Below are positions 49,325 through 59,869 of a stretch of DNA of 64,000 nt, in pieces. Numbering within the stretch: position 1 is the stretch's first letter; every line of letters starts with the position of its first letter. This stretch comes from Mytilus edulis (taxonomy: Eukaryota > Mollusca > Bivalvia > Mytilida > Mytilidae), in assembly GCF_963676685.1 (NCBI RefSeq), contig NC_092357.1, forward strand, positions 19,271,607 through 19,335,606, written 5' to 3'. A model generated the notes under the pieces. The model ran no database searches and was not told the DNA's origin. It was given only the letters and a program-made list of their open reading frames with translations. Both the position numbers and the translations under genes were made by a program.

Positions 49325-49915
49325 CCAAGGTGGTCGAGTTGTCTAGCATACGGATAGAGTGCAGGCGATTTGGTGTCACGATATCTCAGTAGCGTGAGTT
49401 CAAATCCCGGCGAGGGAAGAACAAAAAAATTGCAAAAGCAATTCTACAGATCTAACATTTTTGTTGGTGTGATGTTTAGACGAATTATAAATACAGAATA
49501 CACACAGCCATGTATCACCATCACTGCTAGTGATCCGATAGATAAATCTGTTGTAAAATTGTCACTGGTTCAGACATACTTATAAATATAATTATTTCTG
49601 TGACTGTTTCTTGCATTAATTTGTAGGATCATTAACAATATATATTTCAGCTGATCTGTAACAATTCCATTACTGTATTACGACGCTAGATTAAAACTGA
49701 CGAGGAAAAGTAACACCTGGACACCGACAGCTTTATTTTTGTGAAGCCCAGGTGGTCGAGCGATCTAGCGCGTCGGATAGAGTGCAGGCGATTTGGTGTG
49801 ACGATATATCAATAGCATAAGTTCGAATCACTGCGAGGGAAGAACAAAAATTTTTCGAAGGCAAATTTAAAGATCTAACATTGTTAGGCTTATGTTTAAA
49901 CGAATTTTGTATATA
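49325..49915 (+). repeat. tRNA-derived SINE-like tandem pair
   Basis: Two units with heads at about 49329 (AGGTGGTCGAGTTG) and 49751 (GGTGGTCGAGCGATC), 422 bp apart. Both carry GCAGGCGATTTGGTGT and a B-box-like GTTCAAATCC or GTTCGAATCA. The linker AAAACTGACGAGG followed by CTTTATTTTTGTG is the same as in the pair at 4.6-5.1 kb. It lies in the A1-A2 intron of gene A, just downstream of the A1 donor. Confidence 0.7.
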
Positions 49916-49972
49916 TATATATTAACAAATATATAACTTTTAGATTCAATACATTGTGTAAAGGGTACTTAC

Positions 49973-50278
49973 TTCCATTAAGAGACATAACAGTGGATGC
50001 ACTGCGTCCAGTTCCTACACCGTTGTAGGCAAAACATTTGTAATAACCGACATCACTCTGTACTGCATTAAAGATTGTCAACGATGGTGCAGTGGCGGTA
50101 CTACCAGTGTATATACTGGTGTCAGTTGTGAATGTAATTACTTTTTTGTCACCATTAATATATCTTTCCCAGTAAACATGTCTAACAGGGAGTGTCGAGT
50201 TTATGAGGCACTGCAAGGTCACTGTGTTTCCAGGAGTTACAGAGTATGACGGATGTAGTATAGAAACAGTTGGTATAC
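49973..50278 (-). CDS. Gene A Ig exon A1 (repeat-type)
   Basis: A 306-nt phase 1-1 exon starting IPTVSILHPSYSVTPGNT after acceptor TTTTAAG and ending TVMSLNG before donor GTAAGT. It has Cys in VTLQCLINST, Trp in VYWERYING and Cys in VGYYKCFAYNGVGTG. It is the most upstream exon recognised for gene A. The phase 1 entry means at least one earlier exon (signal peptide) exists, but none was recognised between here and the right edge. A tandem SINE-like pair ends about 60 bp downstream of the donor. Confidence 0.9.
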
Positions 50279-50392
50279 CTTAAAATAATAAAATGTAACA
50301 TATATAAATATATCTATAATAGCAATTATATATGGTACACCGCACATGATGCCAAACAAACCTATTTTAAGTATCAAAGCTTTCTGTAAAAA

Positions 50393-50700
50393 GTAAAATC
50401 TCAAAAATACTGAACTCCGAGGAAAATTCAATACCGAAAGTCCCTAATCAAATGGCAAAATCAAAATATAAAACACATCAAACGAATGTACAACCACTGT
50501 CATATCCCTGACGTGGTACAGGAATTTTCAAATGTAAAAAGAAAATATTGGATTTAACCTGGTTTTAAAGCGATTAACCTCTCACTTGTATGACAGTCGT
50601 ATCAAATTTCATTTTATTTTTAACGAAGCGTAAACAAAGCAGACATAATAGGTAAAACTGTCAAAATAGGGATACAACAGACATCACTATGTCATAATCT
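50393..50700 (+). repeat. Dispersed repeat shared with 31.1 and 2.2 kb
   Basis: AAATACTGAACTCCGAGGAA, GACGTGGTACAGGAATTTTC and CTCTCACTTGTATGACAGTC recur at 31094-31400, and the last part at 2225-2345. Confidence 0.65.
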
Positions 50701-51515
50701 CAAACAGAATAACAGACAAATATTTAAAAAAGAAACACAAAATGCATCATTCAAATAAACGGGTGTCAAAGATTTGGTTCACAAAATGTTATTACCATAA
50801 TTTTGATACAAATCGACAAAACAGGACACGTTTCCGGTAAAATGGTCAAATCGAAGTGACGTTACGATATTGTGATCTATACATGATGGCAAACAATCCA
50901 ACCATGTATGAGAAGTTTCTGTAATACGATGGAGTTGTTATTATAAGGTGGCGTTGTTGGAACATATAAACAAATTGGTAAAACACCATAACTCCCATAA
51001 ATATTGTCAAATCAAACTGACGATAAAACTTGGTGAAGAGAATATTGAGAAATAATCCTATTCGTTATGATAGCTACATGTGCAACGGTGTCTGAGTATT
51101 GATGTACGTTGAATGGATGGACGTAGATCATTACAATTGAGAATGGAAATGGGGAATATGTCAAAGAGACAACAACTCGACCAAATAAAAAAACAACAGC
51201 AGAATTACCCTATATTCTGCACATCGTGGGATAAAACTATCAACATCTGGCTATAAAAAACCACCAACACGACAGTATTATGATTGTAGTATGTGTTGCC
51301 TATTCTTAGGACAACACTATTTTTGAGATAGTTAGACCTTATTTCCTTCTTTGCAAAATGCCTTTGTCAAAGATTGTCTAAAAGTTCATTACTAACTTAT
51401 ATGTCTGTGCGGGTGGACTGATAGTTCCCGAGGGTATCACCAGCCCTGTAACCAGAAAGTTGGCACTGACTTGAAAATACGACTTTTGTGTTTTAAAAAT
51501 AGGATGTTATAAAAC

Positions 51516-51656
51516 TGTTATATTAAAATTTTGTCTTTGGCAATTCATAATTTTTCTATAACAACTGGCAATTCATAATTATAAAGCTTAGTGAGGTTGA
51601 GGAAGAGTTGTTATAGAAAAATTATGAATTGCCAAAGACAAAATTTTAATATAACA
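51516..51656. repeat. Foldback with perfect 51-bp arms
   Basis: Arms 51516-51566 and 51606-51656 are exact reverse complements by hand check, with a 39-bp loop. The loop starts with GGCAATTCATAATT, which repeats part of the left arm. RNA from this locus would form a long unbroken duplex. It lies about 1.2 kb upstream of gene A exon A1. Confidence 0.9.
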
Positions 51657-52117
51657 GACCAAAACTTAAGTGAAAATTATTCAATTTTTACAATTTGAGT
51701 TAAAGTATTTTGAAGTTTAAATTTTTATTTTATTTTCTAAAATTTCTCCTTACATAAGTTACATTATTTTTGGAATGTTAATTTTTGATAAAGAAGAATG
51801 ACATACAACTTTAATATTTAGATTACGTAATTAAGCCGGATAACAAAGAGACATGTAAGTGCTAAATTATTTACTTTGGATTATGTACCTTACATGTAAA
51901 TTAAGGCTTTTGTTAAACAACCTTTTCCTATTACTCATGTGTGAAATTGTTTATAACACCTGTCACCCATGACTGGATTATTGACCAACCAGTGAAATTA
52001 GGTTGTGGTCAAGGGAGCTTTACAAGGTAATTTTTGATTACTGAAAACTGGAGAAAGTTAAGAAATCAGTGATCATGTGACCACGCCCGTATGGAAACAA
52101 TTTATGTTTTCAACGGT

Positions 52118-52187
52118 CACTTTGATTACTGATTTCAAGAAATAAACATCTATATTTACTAGAACTTTCTCTTGTTTTACACCAGGT
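52118..52187. repeat. 70-bp direct repeat, copy 1
   Basis: From CACTTTGATTACTGATTTCA to TTTTACACCAGGT, identical by hand check to 58441-58510. Here it is followed by AAGC, giving CAG|GTAAGC, a good plus-strand donor context. Confidence 0.85.
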
Positions 52188-52394
52188 AAGCTAAATTATA
52201 TTTTTTTTGTATTTTTGTTATATTTAGATTAAAGAGTTTGAATTACTTTATATTTTGGAAAAAGCTTACTAAAGTTAAAATTTATTTAATGATATTCACT
52301 TAAATTAATTGTATATATTTTGTATATATTTTATTTGTTTCCATTGAGATTAATTATTTTATGTTGGATACGCTTGGGACGCGATACTTTTTAT

Positions 52395-52869
52395 TTAATC
52401 ACAGAATCCATTTTTAGGCAAAAACATAACAAACAAATAACTATTGTGGAAATAACGGCCACAGTTCACTTAGAATGACGAGGTCTGACATGATTACAGA
52501 TTGCCGACATGCTAGTTTTAACTGACAAATCTGTGCACCATTGGTAGCAATGGATGCTCAGTTCCTCCAGGTTAAATTCGAAAGAGAACGAGGGTTATGA
52601 TCCCCAAATACGTCGGGTCTTATTCGCATCACCCCCTGGTTTCAGGGGAGTAAAGATTAACATTTTTTTTATTATAAAACACTGAATACATAGGCCATAC
52701 TATGTATCATTAACAGTCAAGCTCGAACTGGTACCAATTCAGAACCGGCCACTCAGGGTAGACATGAGATGGTCTCAACAGAACTTCCTGCGGTACCGCA
52801 GGAAAGTAAAAACCTAATATGATCCGACGTACAATTACGGGAAACGATCATAACCCCTTAATCTTGCCA
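52395..52869. repeat. 475-bp direct repeat, copy 1
   Basis: Begins TTAATCACAGAATCCATTTT and ends CCCCTTAATCTTGCCA. It contains two perfect small palindromes, CCTGCGGTACCGCAGG and CCCCTGGTTTCAGGGG. It differs from copy 2 at only a handful of positions. Base composition is more even than in the surroundings. The ends are not TG...CA and no flanking target duplication is visible, so the LTR reading is weak. Confidence 0.85.
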
Positions 52870-53279
52870 GATCCCGACATCCTTTTTGACTGTGACGAAT
52901 GATTTTATTACAAAACAATGAACAATTAGAATCGAGTAATTAAAATAAATGCTGCATGATTTTTATCCAAATAAAGTCAAAAGTTAAATGCATCTAGGCG
53001 AAGAACTAATACCAGGTATTGGTAATTCCATTTTCACACTGAATGTGTCTAAATATTTAGATAAAGGTGGTAGCCATTCATGAAAATTAGCATTGACATA
53101 ATAATTATAGTTCTCGAACGTATGATTCAGCTAGCAAATCCATCGGCTTGATTGTCTCCTCTTTTTTGTCCAAAAAGTTATGGATCCGGCATGTTCTGGT
53201 CATTCTGAAAAGATAAATAAAACAGCAGCAGACACAATAATTGTTATTAGATGGCAGATTGCAAGGGGAGGTGGGTGGG

Positions 53280-53440
53280 TTTTTGAATCTTTTACATATC
53301 TACAAGATTGGCTAGTGCAATGTAATGCTGACGAGTCATGTGACGTTGATTGGCGGGAAACAAGAACCGGATCCGAATGAGGCAATAATAATTTCTCTTT
53401 AATTAAATTGGTTTATCTTATAAAGCGATAAACCGTATTA
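53280..53440. repeat. 161-bp direct repeat, copy 1
   Basis: From TTTTTGAATCTTTTACATAT to AAACCGTATTA, nearly identical to 57329-57489. On the minus strand it carries CCAATCAACGTCACATGAC, which combines a CCAAT-box-like and an E-box-like (CACATG) sequence. Confidence 0.85.
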
Positions 53441-53913
53441 ATCACAGAATCCATTTTTAGGCAAAAACATAACAAACAAATAACTATTGTGGAAATAACG
53501 GCCACAGTTCACTTAGAATGACGAGGTCTGACATGATTACAGAATGCCGACATGCTAGTTTTAACTGACAAATCTGTGCACCATTGGTAGCAATGGATGC
53601 TCAAGTTCCTCCAGGTTAAATTCTAAAGAGAACGAGGGTTATGATCTCCAAATACGTCGGGTCATATTCGCATCACCCCCTGGTTTCAGGGGAGTAAAGA
53701 TTAACATTTTTTATATTATAAAACACTGAATACATAGGCCATACTATGTATCATTAACAGTCAAGCTCGAACTGGTACCAATTCAGAACCGGCCACTCAG
53801 GGTAGACATGAGATGGTCTCAACAGAACTTCCTGCGGTACCGCAGGAAAGTAAAAACCTAATATGATCCGACGTACAATTACGGGAAACGATCATAACCC
53901 CTTAATCTTGCCA
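53438..53913. repeat. 476-bp direct repeat, copy 2
   Basis: A near-identical second copy of 52395-52869, same orientation, 568 bp further on. It is directly preceded by the 161-bp repeat at 53280-53440 and followed by CTTGAGTGTG, which does not match the sequence after copy 1. Confidence 0.85.
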
Positions 53914-54112
53914 CTTGAGTGTGTCTATACACACTCACCTGAATCCCCCCCTTTCCTACAACCTAAAGGTCCATTTAGGTGAACTAGCTAAGAAGGCATT
54001 ATTCTTTGTTAATATGTTTGAATCTTAGACAATCATATTTTTCCTTTTGTAATAGCTTTGTTATAAAGGTGCTGTTTTTGAAGATATCACTTCTTTCGTT
54101 GTATTATCCATG

Positions 54113-54132
54113 TTATATATATATATATATAT
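54113..54132. repeat. (TA)n microsatellite
   Basis: About nine TA units. Confidence 0.85.
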
Positions 54133-54718
54133 TTATCATCATAAAACGCATTATTTTAGCGGTAATACATCCACTGATAAACCGATCATGAATTACCAAT
54201 GGGTTTACTAAAAGAGTTATCTCGCCTTAACCGCCCTAGTTGAACAAAAAGTATTCTAAAGCACATATGTTTGGAACTTGTTAAATATTTCTAAGAGATA
54301 TAATGCGATAAATCAGGAAGTTTCTTCATAAAAATAAACAGTATAATCAATAAAACTGAACATCTGTGTACACATTCGGAAATTTGGGTAATAACTAGAC
54401 TGATTGGTCACTGCAAAAGTACAATGCAAGATGGTGGTATGCCATGAATCTACTCAATTGCTTTGTTAATCTGTAATATGCACTAATATTAGTTTTCCAT
54501 TTTCAATTTTATTATCCTCTACAAAGTTTACGAAAATACATTACCTGTATATATAATAAGTGCTATCCTAGGCACTCCTTCAAAGTCGTGTACATTTGTA
54601 TAGGCTAATCTATATATTAATTTTAAACAAGTAACGTGACCAATATTTTAGAAACCAAGGGAGTAGAACGTACACAAAAAAAAATCATATCAATCAATAC
54701 ATCGAAAGTACCACATAT

Positions 54719-54962
54719 CCTGTACTAACATGACTAAATTGGCAATCACATGCATTCCTAGTAGTACTTAAAATTCGGATACAGCTAAGCAGTATGTGCC
54801 GCTTTTTTTGGAAAGTTCAAACTTGAATAGTTTTACGTCGAATATATTTTTTGACCTAAAAGAACTAGGCGTTTCCTGTACTAAATTGGCTACCCCATGC
54901 ATTCCTAGTAGTGCTTAAAAATTCGAATACATGTTTTTGGAAAGTTCTATCTTGAATAGTTT
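54719..54962. repeat. Two-copy direct duplication, about 156-bp spacing
   Basis: CATGCATTCCTAGTAGTACT near 54750 and CATGCATTCCTAGTAGTGCT near 54898, followed in both by GGAAAGTTC and CTTGAATAGTTT. Confidence 0.75.
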
Positions 54963-55779
54963 CTTTTGATAGAAGGGAATAGATCAAGAGTATTTGAAAT
55001 AAATTAAAAAAATCATCGAGTTTCCCCATCTGGATAATATGCGTGTTCTTTTGTAAAAGTCCTTAACAGTAACTTATATACCGCATATTTGTTTTGTTTC
55101 TAAAATTAGATGTGGGGAAGCCCATAGTTCGTGCCGACATGTAAAATAAATATGATAGTAAAATAAAAACGTATTAAAACATCAATGTTCACATATCTGA
55201 GTTAGATAAGACAATCAAAAATAATCTATACAATACATGTACATGTATCATGTGTATATATACAATAACATTATCGCACTTCAAAGTAAAGAGGATGTTG
55301 TGTACCATGCTCTGTCTGCTGCTTTGTGAGTTATAAAGTAATTTGATAATTGTGTGAATAGTGCACATAATTCTCTTATTTGCTCTAAGTTGACTTGTTG
55401 GTAAACTAATTGTCCTGTCCATGAGCATAAGTAAGCTATTTGAAACCTATACAGACTATTGCTTGTATAACTATATTTGCTTGTATCACTATATGAACTA
55501 TATTTATGCAAGTCAGAAAATTTAGGGTCGGGCTTGGTATATAGGATTCAACAACGTAAACATGAGCTCTGCAAATCTCTCACAAGTTCAACTGACGTGA
55601 TATTTCATATCAAAATCAAATATCAAATTTAATATAAGTATATTTTACAACAGGAACACATGCATAATGTAAATAGCTAGGCAAACATGCAAAAATTAAA
55701 ACAAGCAAGCTAACAAGAAAATAAACGCAAATTGAAAAGTATAAATATATACATGTAACTGAGAAGCTCACTCGTGTAA

Positions 55780-56240
55780 ATAGAAGTGGTATGATTCAAT
55801 TAGACAACTCTTCACAGTAGAACAAACGGCAAATAAAATAATAACAAAAAGTCATTTTACTGCCTTCAACAATGAGCAGAGCCCATGCCACATTAACTAT
55901 AATTATTAGTAGTCACTTTTCTGCCTTCATTTATGAGCAGAGCCCATGCCACATTAACTATAATTAGTCACTTTTCTGCCTTCATTTATGAGCAGGGCCC
56001 ATACTGCATTACTATCAATAAGTCAGTGTACTGCCGTCAACAATGAGCAGAGCCCAAGTCGCATTAATAACATTTAGTCACTTTTCTGCCTACAACAGTG
56101 AGCAGTGCCCATACTGCATTAAACGAAGTCATTGTACTGCATTCAACAATGAGCAGAGCCCATGATACTGCATTAAAGAGTAATTAAAAACCAAAAAGAA
56201 AAATGTTAAACAAGTCAAACGAGAAAACAGTAGGCATAAT
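55780..56240 (+). repeat. Common mussel repeat with internal tandem array
   Basis: Starts with the head AGTGGTATGATTCAATTAGAC seen in other copies. A segment of about 55 bp (AGTCA, TGCCTTCAACAATGAGCAGA and GCCCAT) is then repeated about six times, with units near 55851, 55912, 55967, 56022, 56077 and 56128. Other copies here carry this segment once, so the array arose inside the repeat. Confidence 0.8.
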
Positions 56241-56780
56241 TTATGTACATTTTTTATTTTTTATATAGTAATGCCGATTTAAGTGTATCAAACAGTTTAG
56301 GAAATATTTAAGACTGTACATGTTCAAAGGATTTCCACTTGTAAATATTTTAATCTGAGCCATCGACTCTGATGGATTTAATCTAAAGCTATCGCGTCAT
56401 CCGCCACAAAATTTGTCTTCTAACTCTCATATAGTGTATTTCATCGATTACACGTCAGCTGAGCCATCTAACACATAGTGTAAAATTGTGTATAATAGTG
56501 GTAGAATCTATAAAGTAAATAAAGATGAGGAATTTGCACTTATTGCCCTCGTGTGTATCTTGTTTGTAATAGCGCTAGGCGAGTCTTCAAAACGACTGCA
56601 TGGTTATATAATTTATGTACATTAAAGCAGACATGTAAAAAAGGCCACGAATTAAATATATGACATCAAATTATAATAATAAATAATCCTTTCAGTAATC
56701 TTATCTTATCACCATCAGATTATCTTATTCCTAATGAGATAAATATCAATTAGAATAATTATACACCACAAAACATCAAC

Positions 56781-56812
56781 TTTTTTTTTTTTTTTTTTTT
56801 TTATATATATAA
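56781..56812 (-). repeat. Poly(A)/TA tract (minus strand)
   Basis: A T-run of more than 20 on the plus strand followed by TATATATA. Read on the minus strand it is a poly(A) tract directly downstream of the 53-codon ORF, so it may mark the 3' end of a retroposed sequence. Confidence 0.6.
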
Positions 56813-56828
56813 ATTCAACATACCGAGG

Positions 56829-56990
56829 TTAAAGCTTGACGAAATCTGCAAACCGCTGGAACCATGCAGGTAGTGAATTCTTTGGATCAGTGGCTTTCCT
56901 TCTTTTAAATCGTGTTTTCCTTACAAGTGCATCTTGTGCTGTGTGGAATTCTAAACGGGGGCTCCTGGTGTGAAGATTTTGTTCTGCCAT
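56829..56990 (-). CDS. 53-codon ORF before a poly(A)-like tract
   Basis: A short ORF in an island visibly less AT-rich than its surroundings. It starts MAEQNLHTRSPRLEF, has a basic patch (VRKTRFKRRK) and ends SLPAWFQRFADFVKL, stop at 56829. On this strand the stop is followed within about 20 nt by an A-rich tract (56781-56812), as in a retroposed transcript. Just upstream in another frame is a second open stretch with MPSTEPSTRGTHPASFDMF and VRLLEQFNNV. I do not recognise either peptide. It could be a 3' exon, a retroposed fragment, a small protein of an unknown element, or chance. Confidence 0.3.
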   Translation of the reverse strand: MAEQNLHTRSPRLEFHTAQDALVRKTRFKRRKATDPKNSLPAWFQRFADFVKL

Positions 56991-57328
56991 TAAATTGATC
57001 ACCGGTCAATGAGCCACTGACAAACTGGAAGCTGTCCCTGTCATTCGAGCATTGTATAACTTTTAAGGCGAAGATACATTATTAAATTGTTCTAATAATC
57101 TCACAAACATAAACATGTCGAAAGAAGCTGGATGTGTTCCTCGTGTTGATGGCTCGGTTGATGGCATCGGATCGTGTGGTGACAGTTCGGTTTACCTTTT
57201 AATATCGTCGTTTGCTGACCCTTGCAAATGAAAATCCTTTCTTGGAGAATTGTCTTGTCTCTACGATAGTTTCATTTCAAAATATTAGAATATGATATGC
57301 GGATGTCAAAGATTTTTTACGATTGCAT

Positions 57329-57489
57329 TTTTTGAATCTTTTACATATCTACAAGATTGGCTAGTGCAATGTAATGCTGACGAGTCATGTGACGTTGATT
57401 GGCGGGAAACAAGAACCGGAACCGAATGAGGCAATAATCATTTCTCTTTAATTAAATTGGTTTATCTTATAAAGCGATAAACCGTATTA
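57329..57489. repeat. 161-bp direct repeat, copy 2
   Basis: Second copy of 53280-53440. On the minus strand it lies upstream of the small ORFs at 57100-56829, so it could be their promoter region. That is inference from position and the CCAAT and CACATG motifs only. Confidence 0.85.
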
Positions 57490-58440
57490 TGTAAACAATT
57501 GAGATACGTTTCAAGAATTTATTTAATTCAAATCTATTTTATGTTTAGAAACATTTAGTTAATTTTATAATAGTTATTTGTAAAAGATTATTTAAAGTCC
57601 GGAAATATTTCATATTGTATCCGTATTAACTTTAAGTATTACAATGTCCAGGGGAGATAATTTGTAACTATTATTTGCCGGGAGAAATGTCTTTTGTTGA
57701 GAAAGCATGATTAAGAGTTAAATCGAAAGCTAAATAACATAGACATGAGACCTTATATTCTACTTTATTATTCTGTAAGTTGTGTTTTATATTTTGTATA
57801 TAGATTGCATATTAAGTTCATTACTTAGGTTTTACAAAGCGACACTTGTCCGCAAGATTTTAGTTTGTTTACAAAATTGTTTGAACATTTTGAATTGACT
57901 TTAGAACTTTTATTTAAAATTGAATTTAGTTAATTTTATTGTATTACACACATATACGGAACTCGTGACCGAAGTACATGTTTGTTGCTAAGCAACATTG
58001 GTATATTGTTATTTTAATATTTTGCAAAAACAGTTAATACTGTTTAAGAATTATACAAAGTTATTTTACATACCAATTTATTCAGAAATAAATAGTATTT
58101 GGTATTAGATTTTATGCGATTAAATATAGAAATAGTTTGGCAAAGATTTTATTAATTTTAAAGGTTTATTATTTCCATAGCAACAAGTTATTATACGAAA
58201 CGTTTTAAATTAAGTATTCTTTTTAGTTGAAATGATTCGGTTTATTTAACATATTGTATTATGCATTAACCTGTGCGTTAAGTTTTGTAAAGCGGTTTCA
58301 CTTGATAAAATATAGTTTGGGCAAGTTTTATTTAATTAGTTAAAATTTGCATAGAGTTATGTCCCTTAATTTAGTTCATTTGTGAAATTCTAAATTTATT
58401 ATCAAGTGAGACTTGCTATTTTATTGTGTAAAATCTGTAG

Positions 58441-58510
58441 CACTTTGATTACTGATTTCAAGAAATAAACATCTATATTTACTAGAACTTTCTCTTGTTT
58501 TACACCAGGT
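58441..58510. repeat. 70-bp direct repeat, copy 2
   Basis: Identical to 52118-52187. The following sequence, GCTAAAAGTCATCAG, is a dispersed repeat, so the copy boundary is sharp. Confidence 0.85.
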
Positions 58511-59180
58511 GCTAAAAGTCATCAGACACAGCACAGAAAGTCGGTACAACAAAACTATGGAAGTTACTTTGACTAAAAGAATATATTTCCCTCGTACAAA
58601 GCTCTGATTCTTTGCTCGACATGGGCTACACGTTTTTTGTTTTTGTTTGTATATAGATCTTCTTTTTCTTAATAAGCTTTGTATGTTTATATAGTCGGGC
58701 CTCAATCATCACTGTAGAGACCTTGATTGTCGAATTGCGCATCTAATGCAAAACAATTGTTACCATTTATGTTATTACTACCACTGATTCAGTGCCTTTG
58801 CTAGTAGACTGGTAGTTTCTGTTGGTATCACCACCGGTACTGACATGAAAATACAGATTTCGTGTGTTTTCAACATTTGCTGTTACAAAATATTCAAATT
58901 ATATTAAACTAAGGAATATATATTCCTCATGTAAAGCTCTGAGTCCTCGTCCGGCTTTGTCTATTTTGGTTTATAGCTCTTAATCTTTTAAACAAGCTTT
59001 CGATTTTCAAATGATTGGCCACGACCATCACTGAAGAGACATAGCGCAAACGGTGCAGAATATTTGGTACCGTTTATGTTACCAAAATGTATTACTGACA
59101 CTGGATCGATGCCTCTGCTGTTGAAATGAAAGTCCCCTAGGGTATCACGAGCCCAGTAGCCAGTAAAGAAGTACTGGCAT
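58511..59180. repeat. Dispersed repeat cluster (CTGAAGAGAC type)
   Basis: Several fragments carry TCCCTCGTACAAAGCTCTGA, ATTGGCCACGACCATCACTG and a segment near AAAGTCCCCTAGGGTATCAC. Related pieces are at 51400-51480, 59280-59440 and, inverted, 59690-59870. Confidence 0.6.
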
Positions 59181-59869
59181 GAATAGTTATCAAAAATACC
59201 AGGATTATAGTTTAGTACGTTAGACGCGCGTTTCGTCTACATAAGACTTATTAATGACGCTCATAGGGTAATTTGTGTTATTTATGTTTGCTATTGGACA
59301 ATTTTGGAAATTTTTTCAAGTTAGGAAATATATCTCCCTCGTACAAAGCTCTGATTCCTTTCCCGGCTTTTGCCATAGTTTTTGTCCTTTGTGATGTATA
59401 GTTATTCACCTTTTTTATAAGCTTTGGAAAGCAATTCAATGATAACAGGCGCAAAATATTATGTTAAACGAAATGTGTGTGCGAGTTCGTCGTATGTATT
59501 ACTTTTTAACATGTCTAATCTCTGATGATCAATTCAAAATTCGTTTTGACAGTTAAAATCCTCTTTTTATAGCCCAAAATATACTTATGATTGCTTGTAA
59601 TAACGTAGGTCACTAACGTTTAATGTTTATTATGTGTAAAATATTTAGCACACTATAGAGTGTAATATGATTTAATAAAATTAACGGTACCAATTTTCTT
59701 GCACCAGATGCGCATTTCGACAATACATGTCTCTTCAGTGATGCTCGTGGCCAAAATATTTGAAATCCAAAGCTTATATAAAAGATGAAGAGCTATAATC
59801 CAAAAGGTTTAAAAAGTAAAGCCAAATCCGTGAAAGGAATCAGAGCTTTATCATAAGGTTGCCATAAAT

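Noticed and set aside
50237..50431. Hydrophobic minus-strand ORF upstream of A1 as a signal-peptide exon
   Set aside because: It overlaps exon A1 in another frame and has no splice signals; the true 5' exon was not found.
53180..53380. 66-codon plus-strand ORF (MDPACSGHSEK...)
   Set aside because: Its end lies in the 161-bp repeat, where the copy at 57329 does not continue the same upstream frame; no domain recognised.
52395..53913. LTR retrotransposon (TRIM) call for the 476-bp pair
   Set aside because: No TG...CA ends, no visible target duplication, and no primer-binding site or coding remnant recognised between the copies.
55851..56190. CRISPR-like array
   Set aside because: Eukaryotic context; the spacing sequence is itself part of the repeat unit, and the parent dispersed repeat is identifiable.
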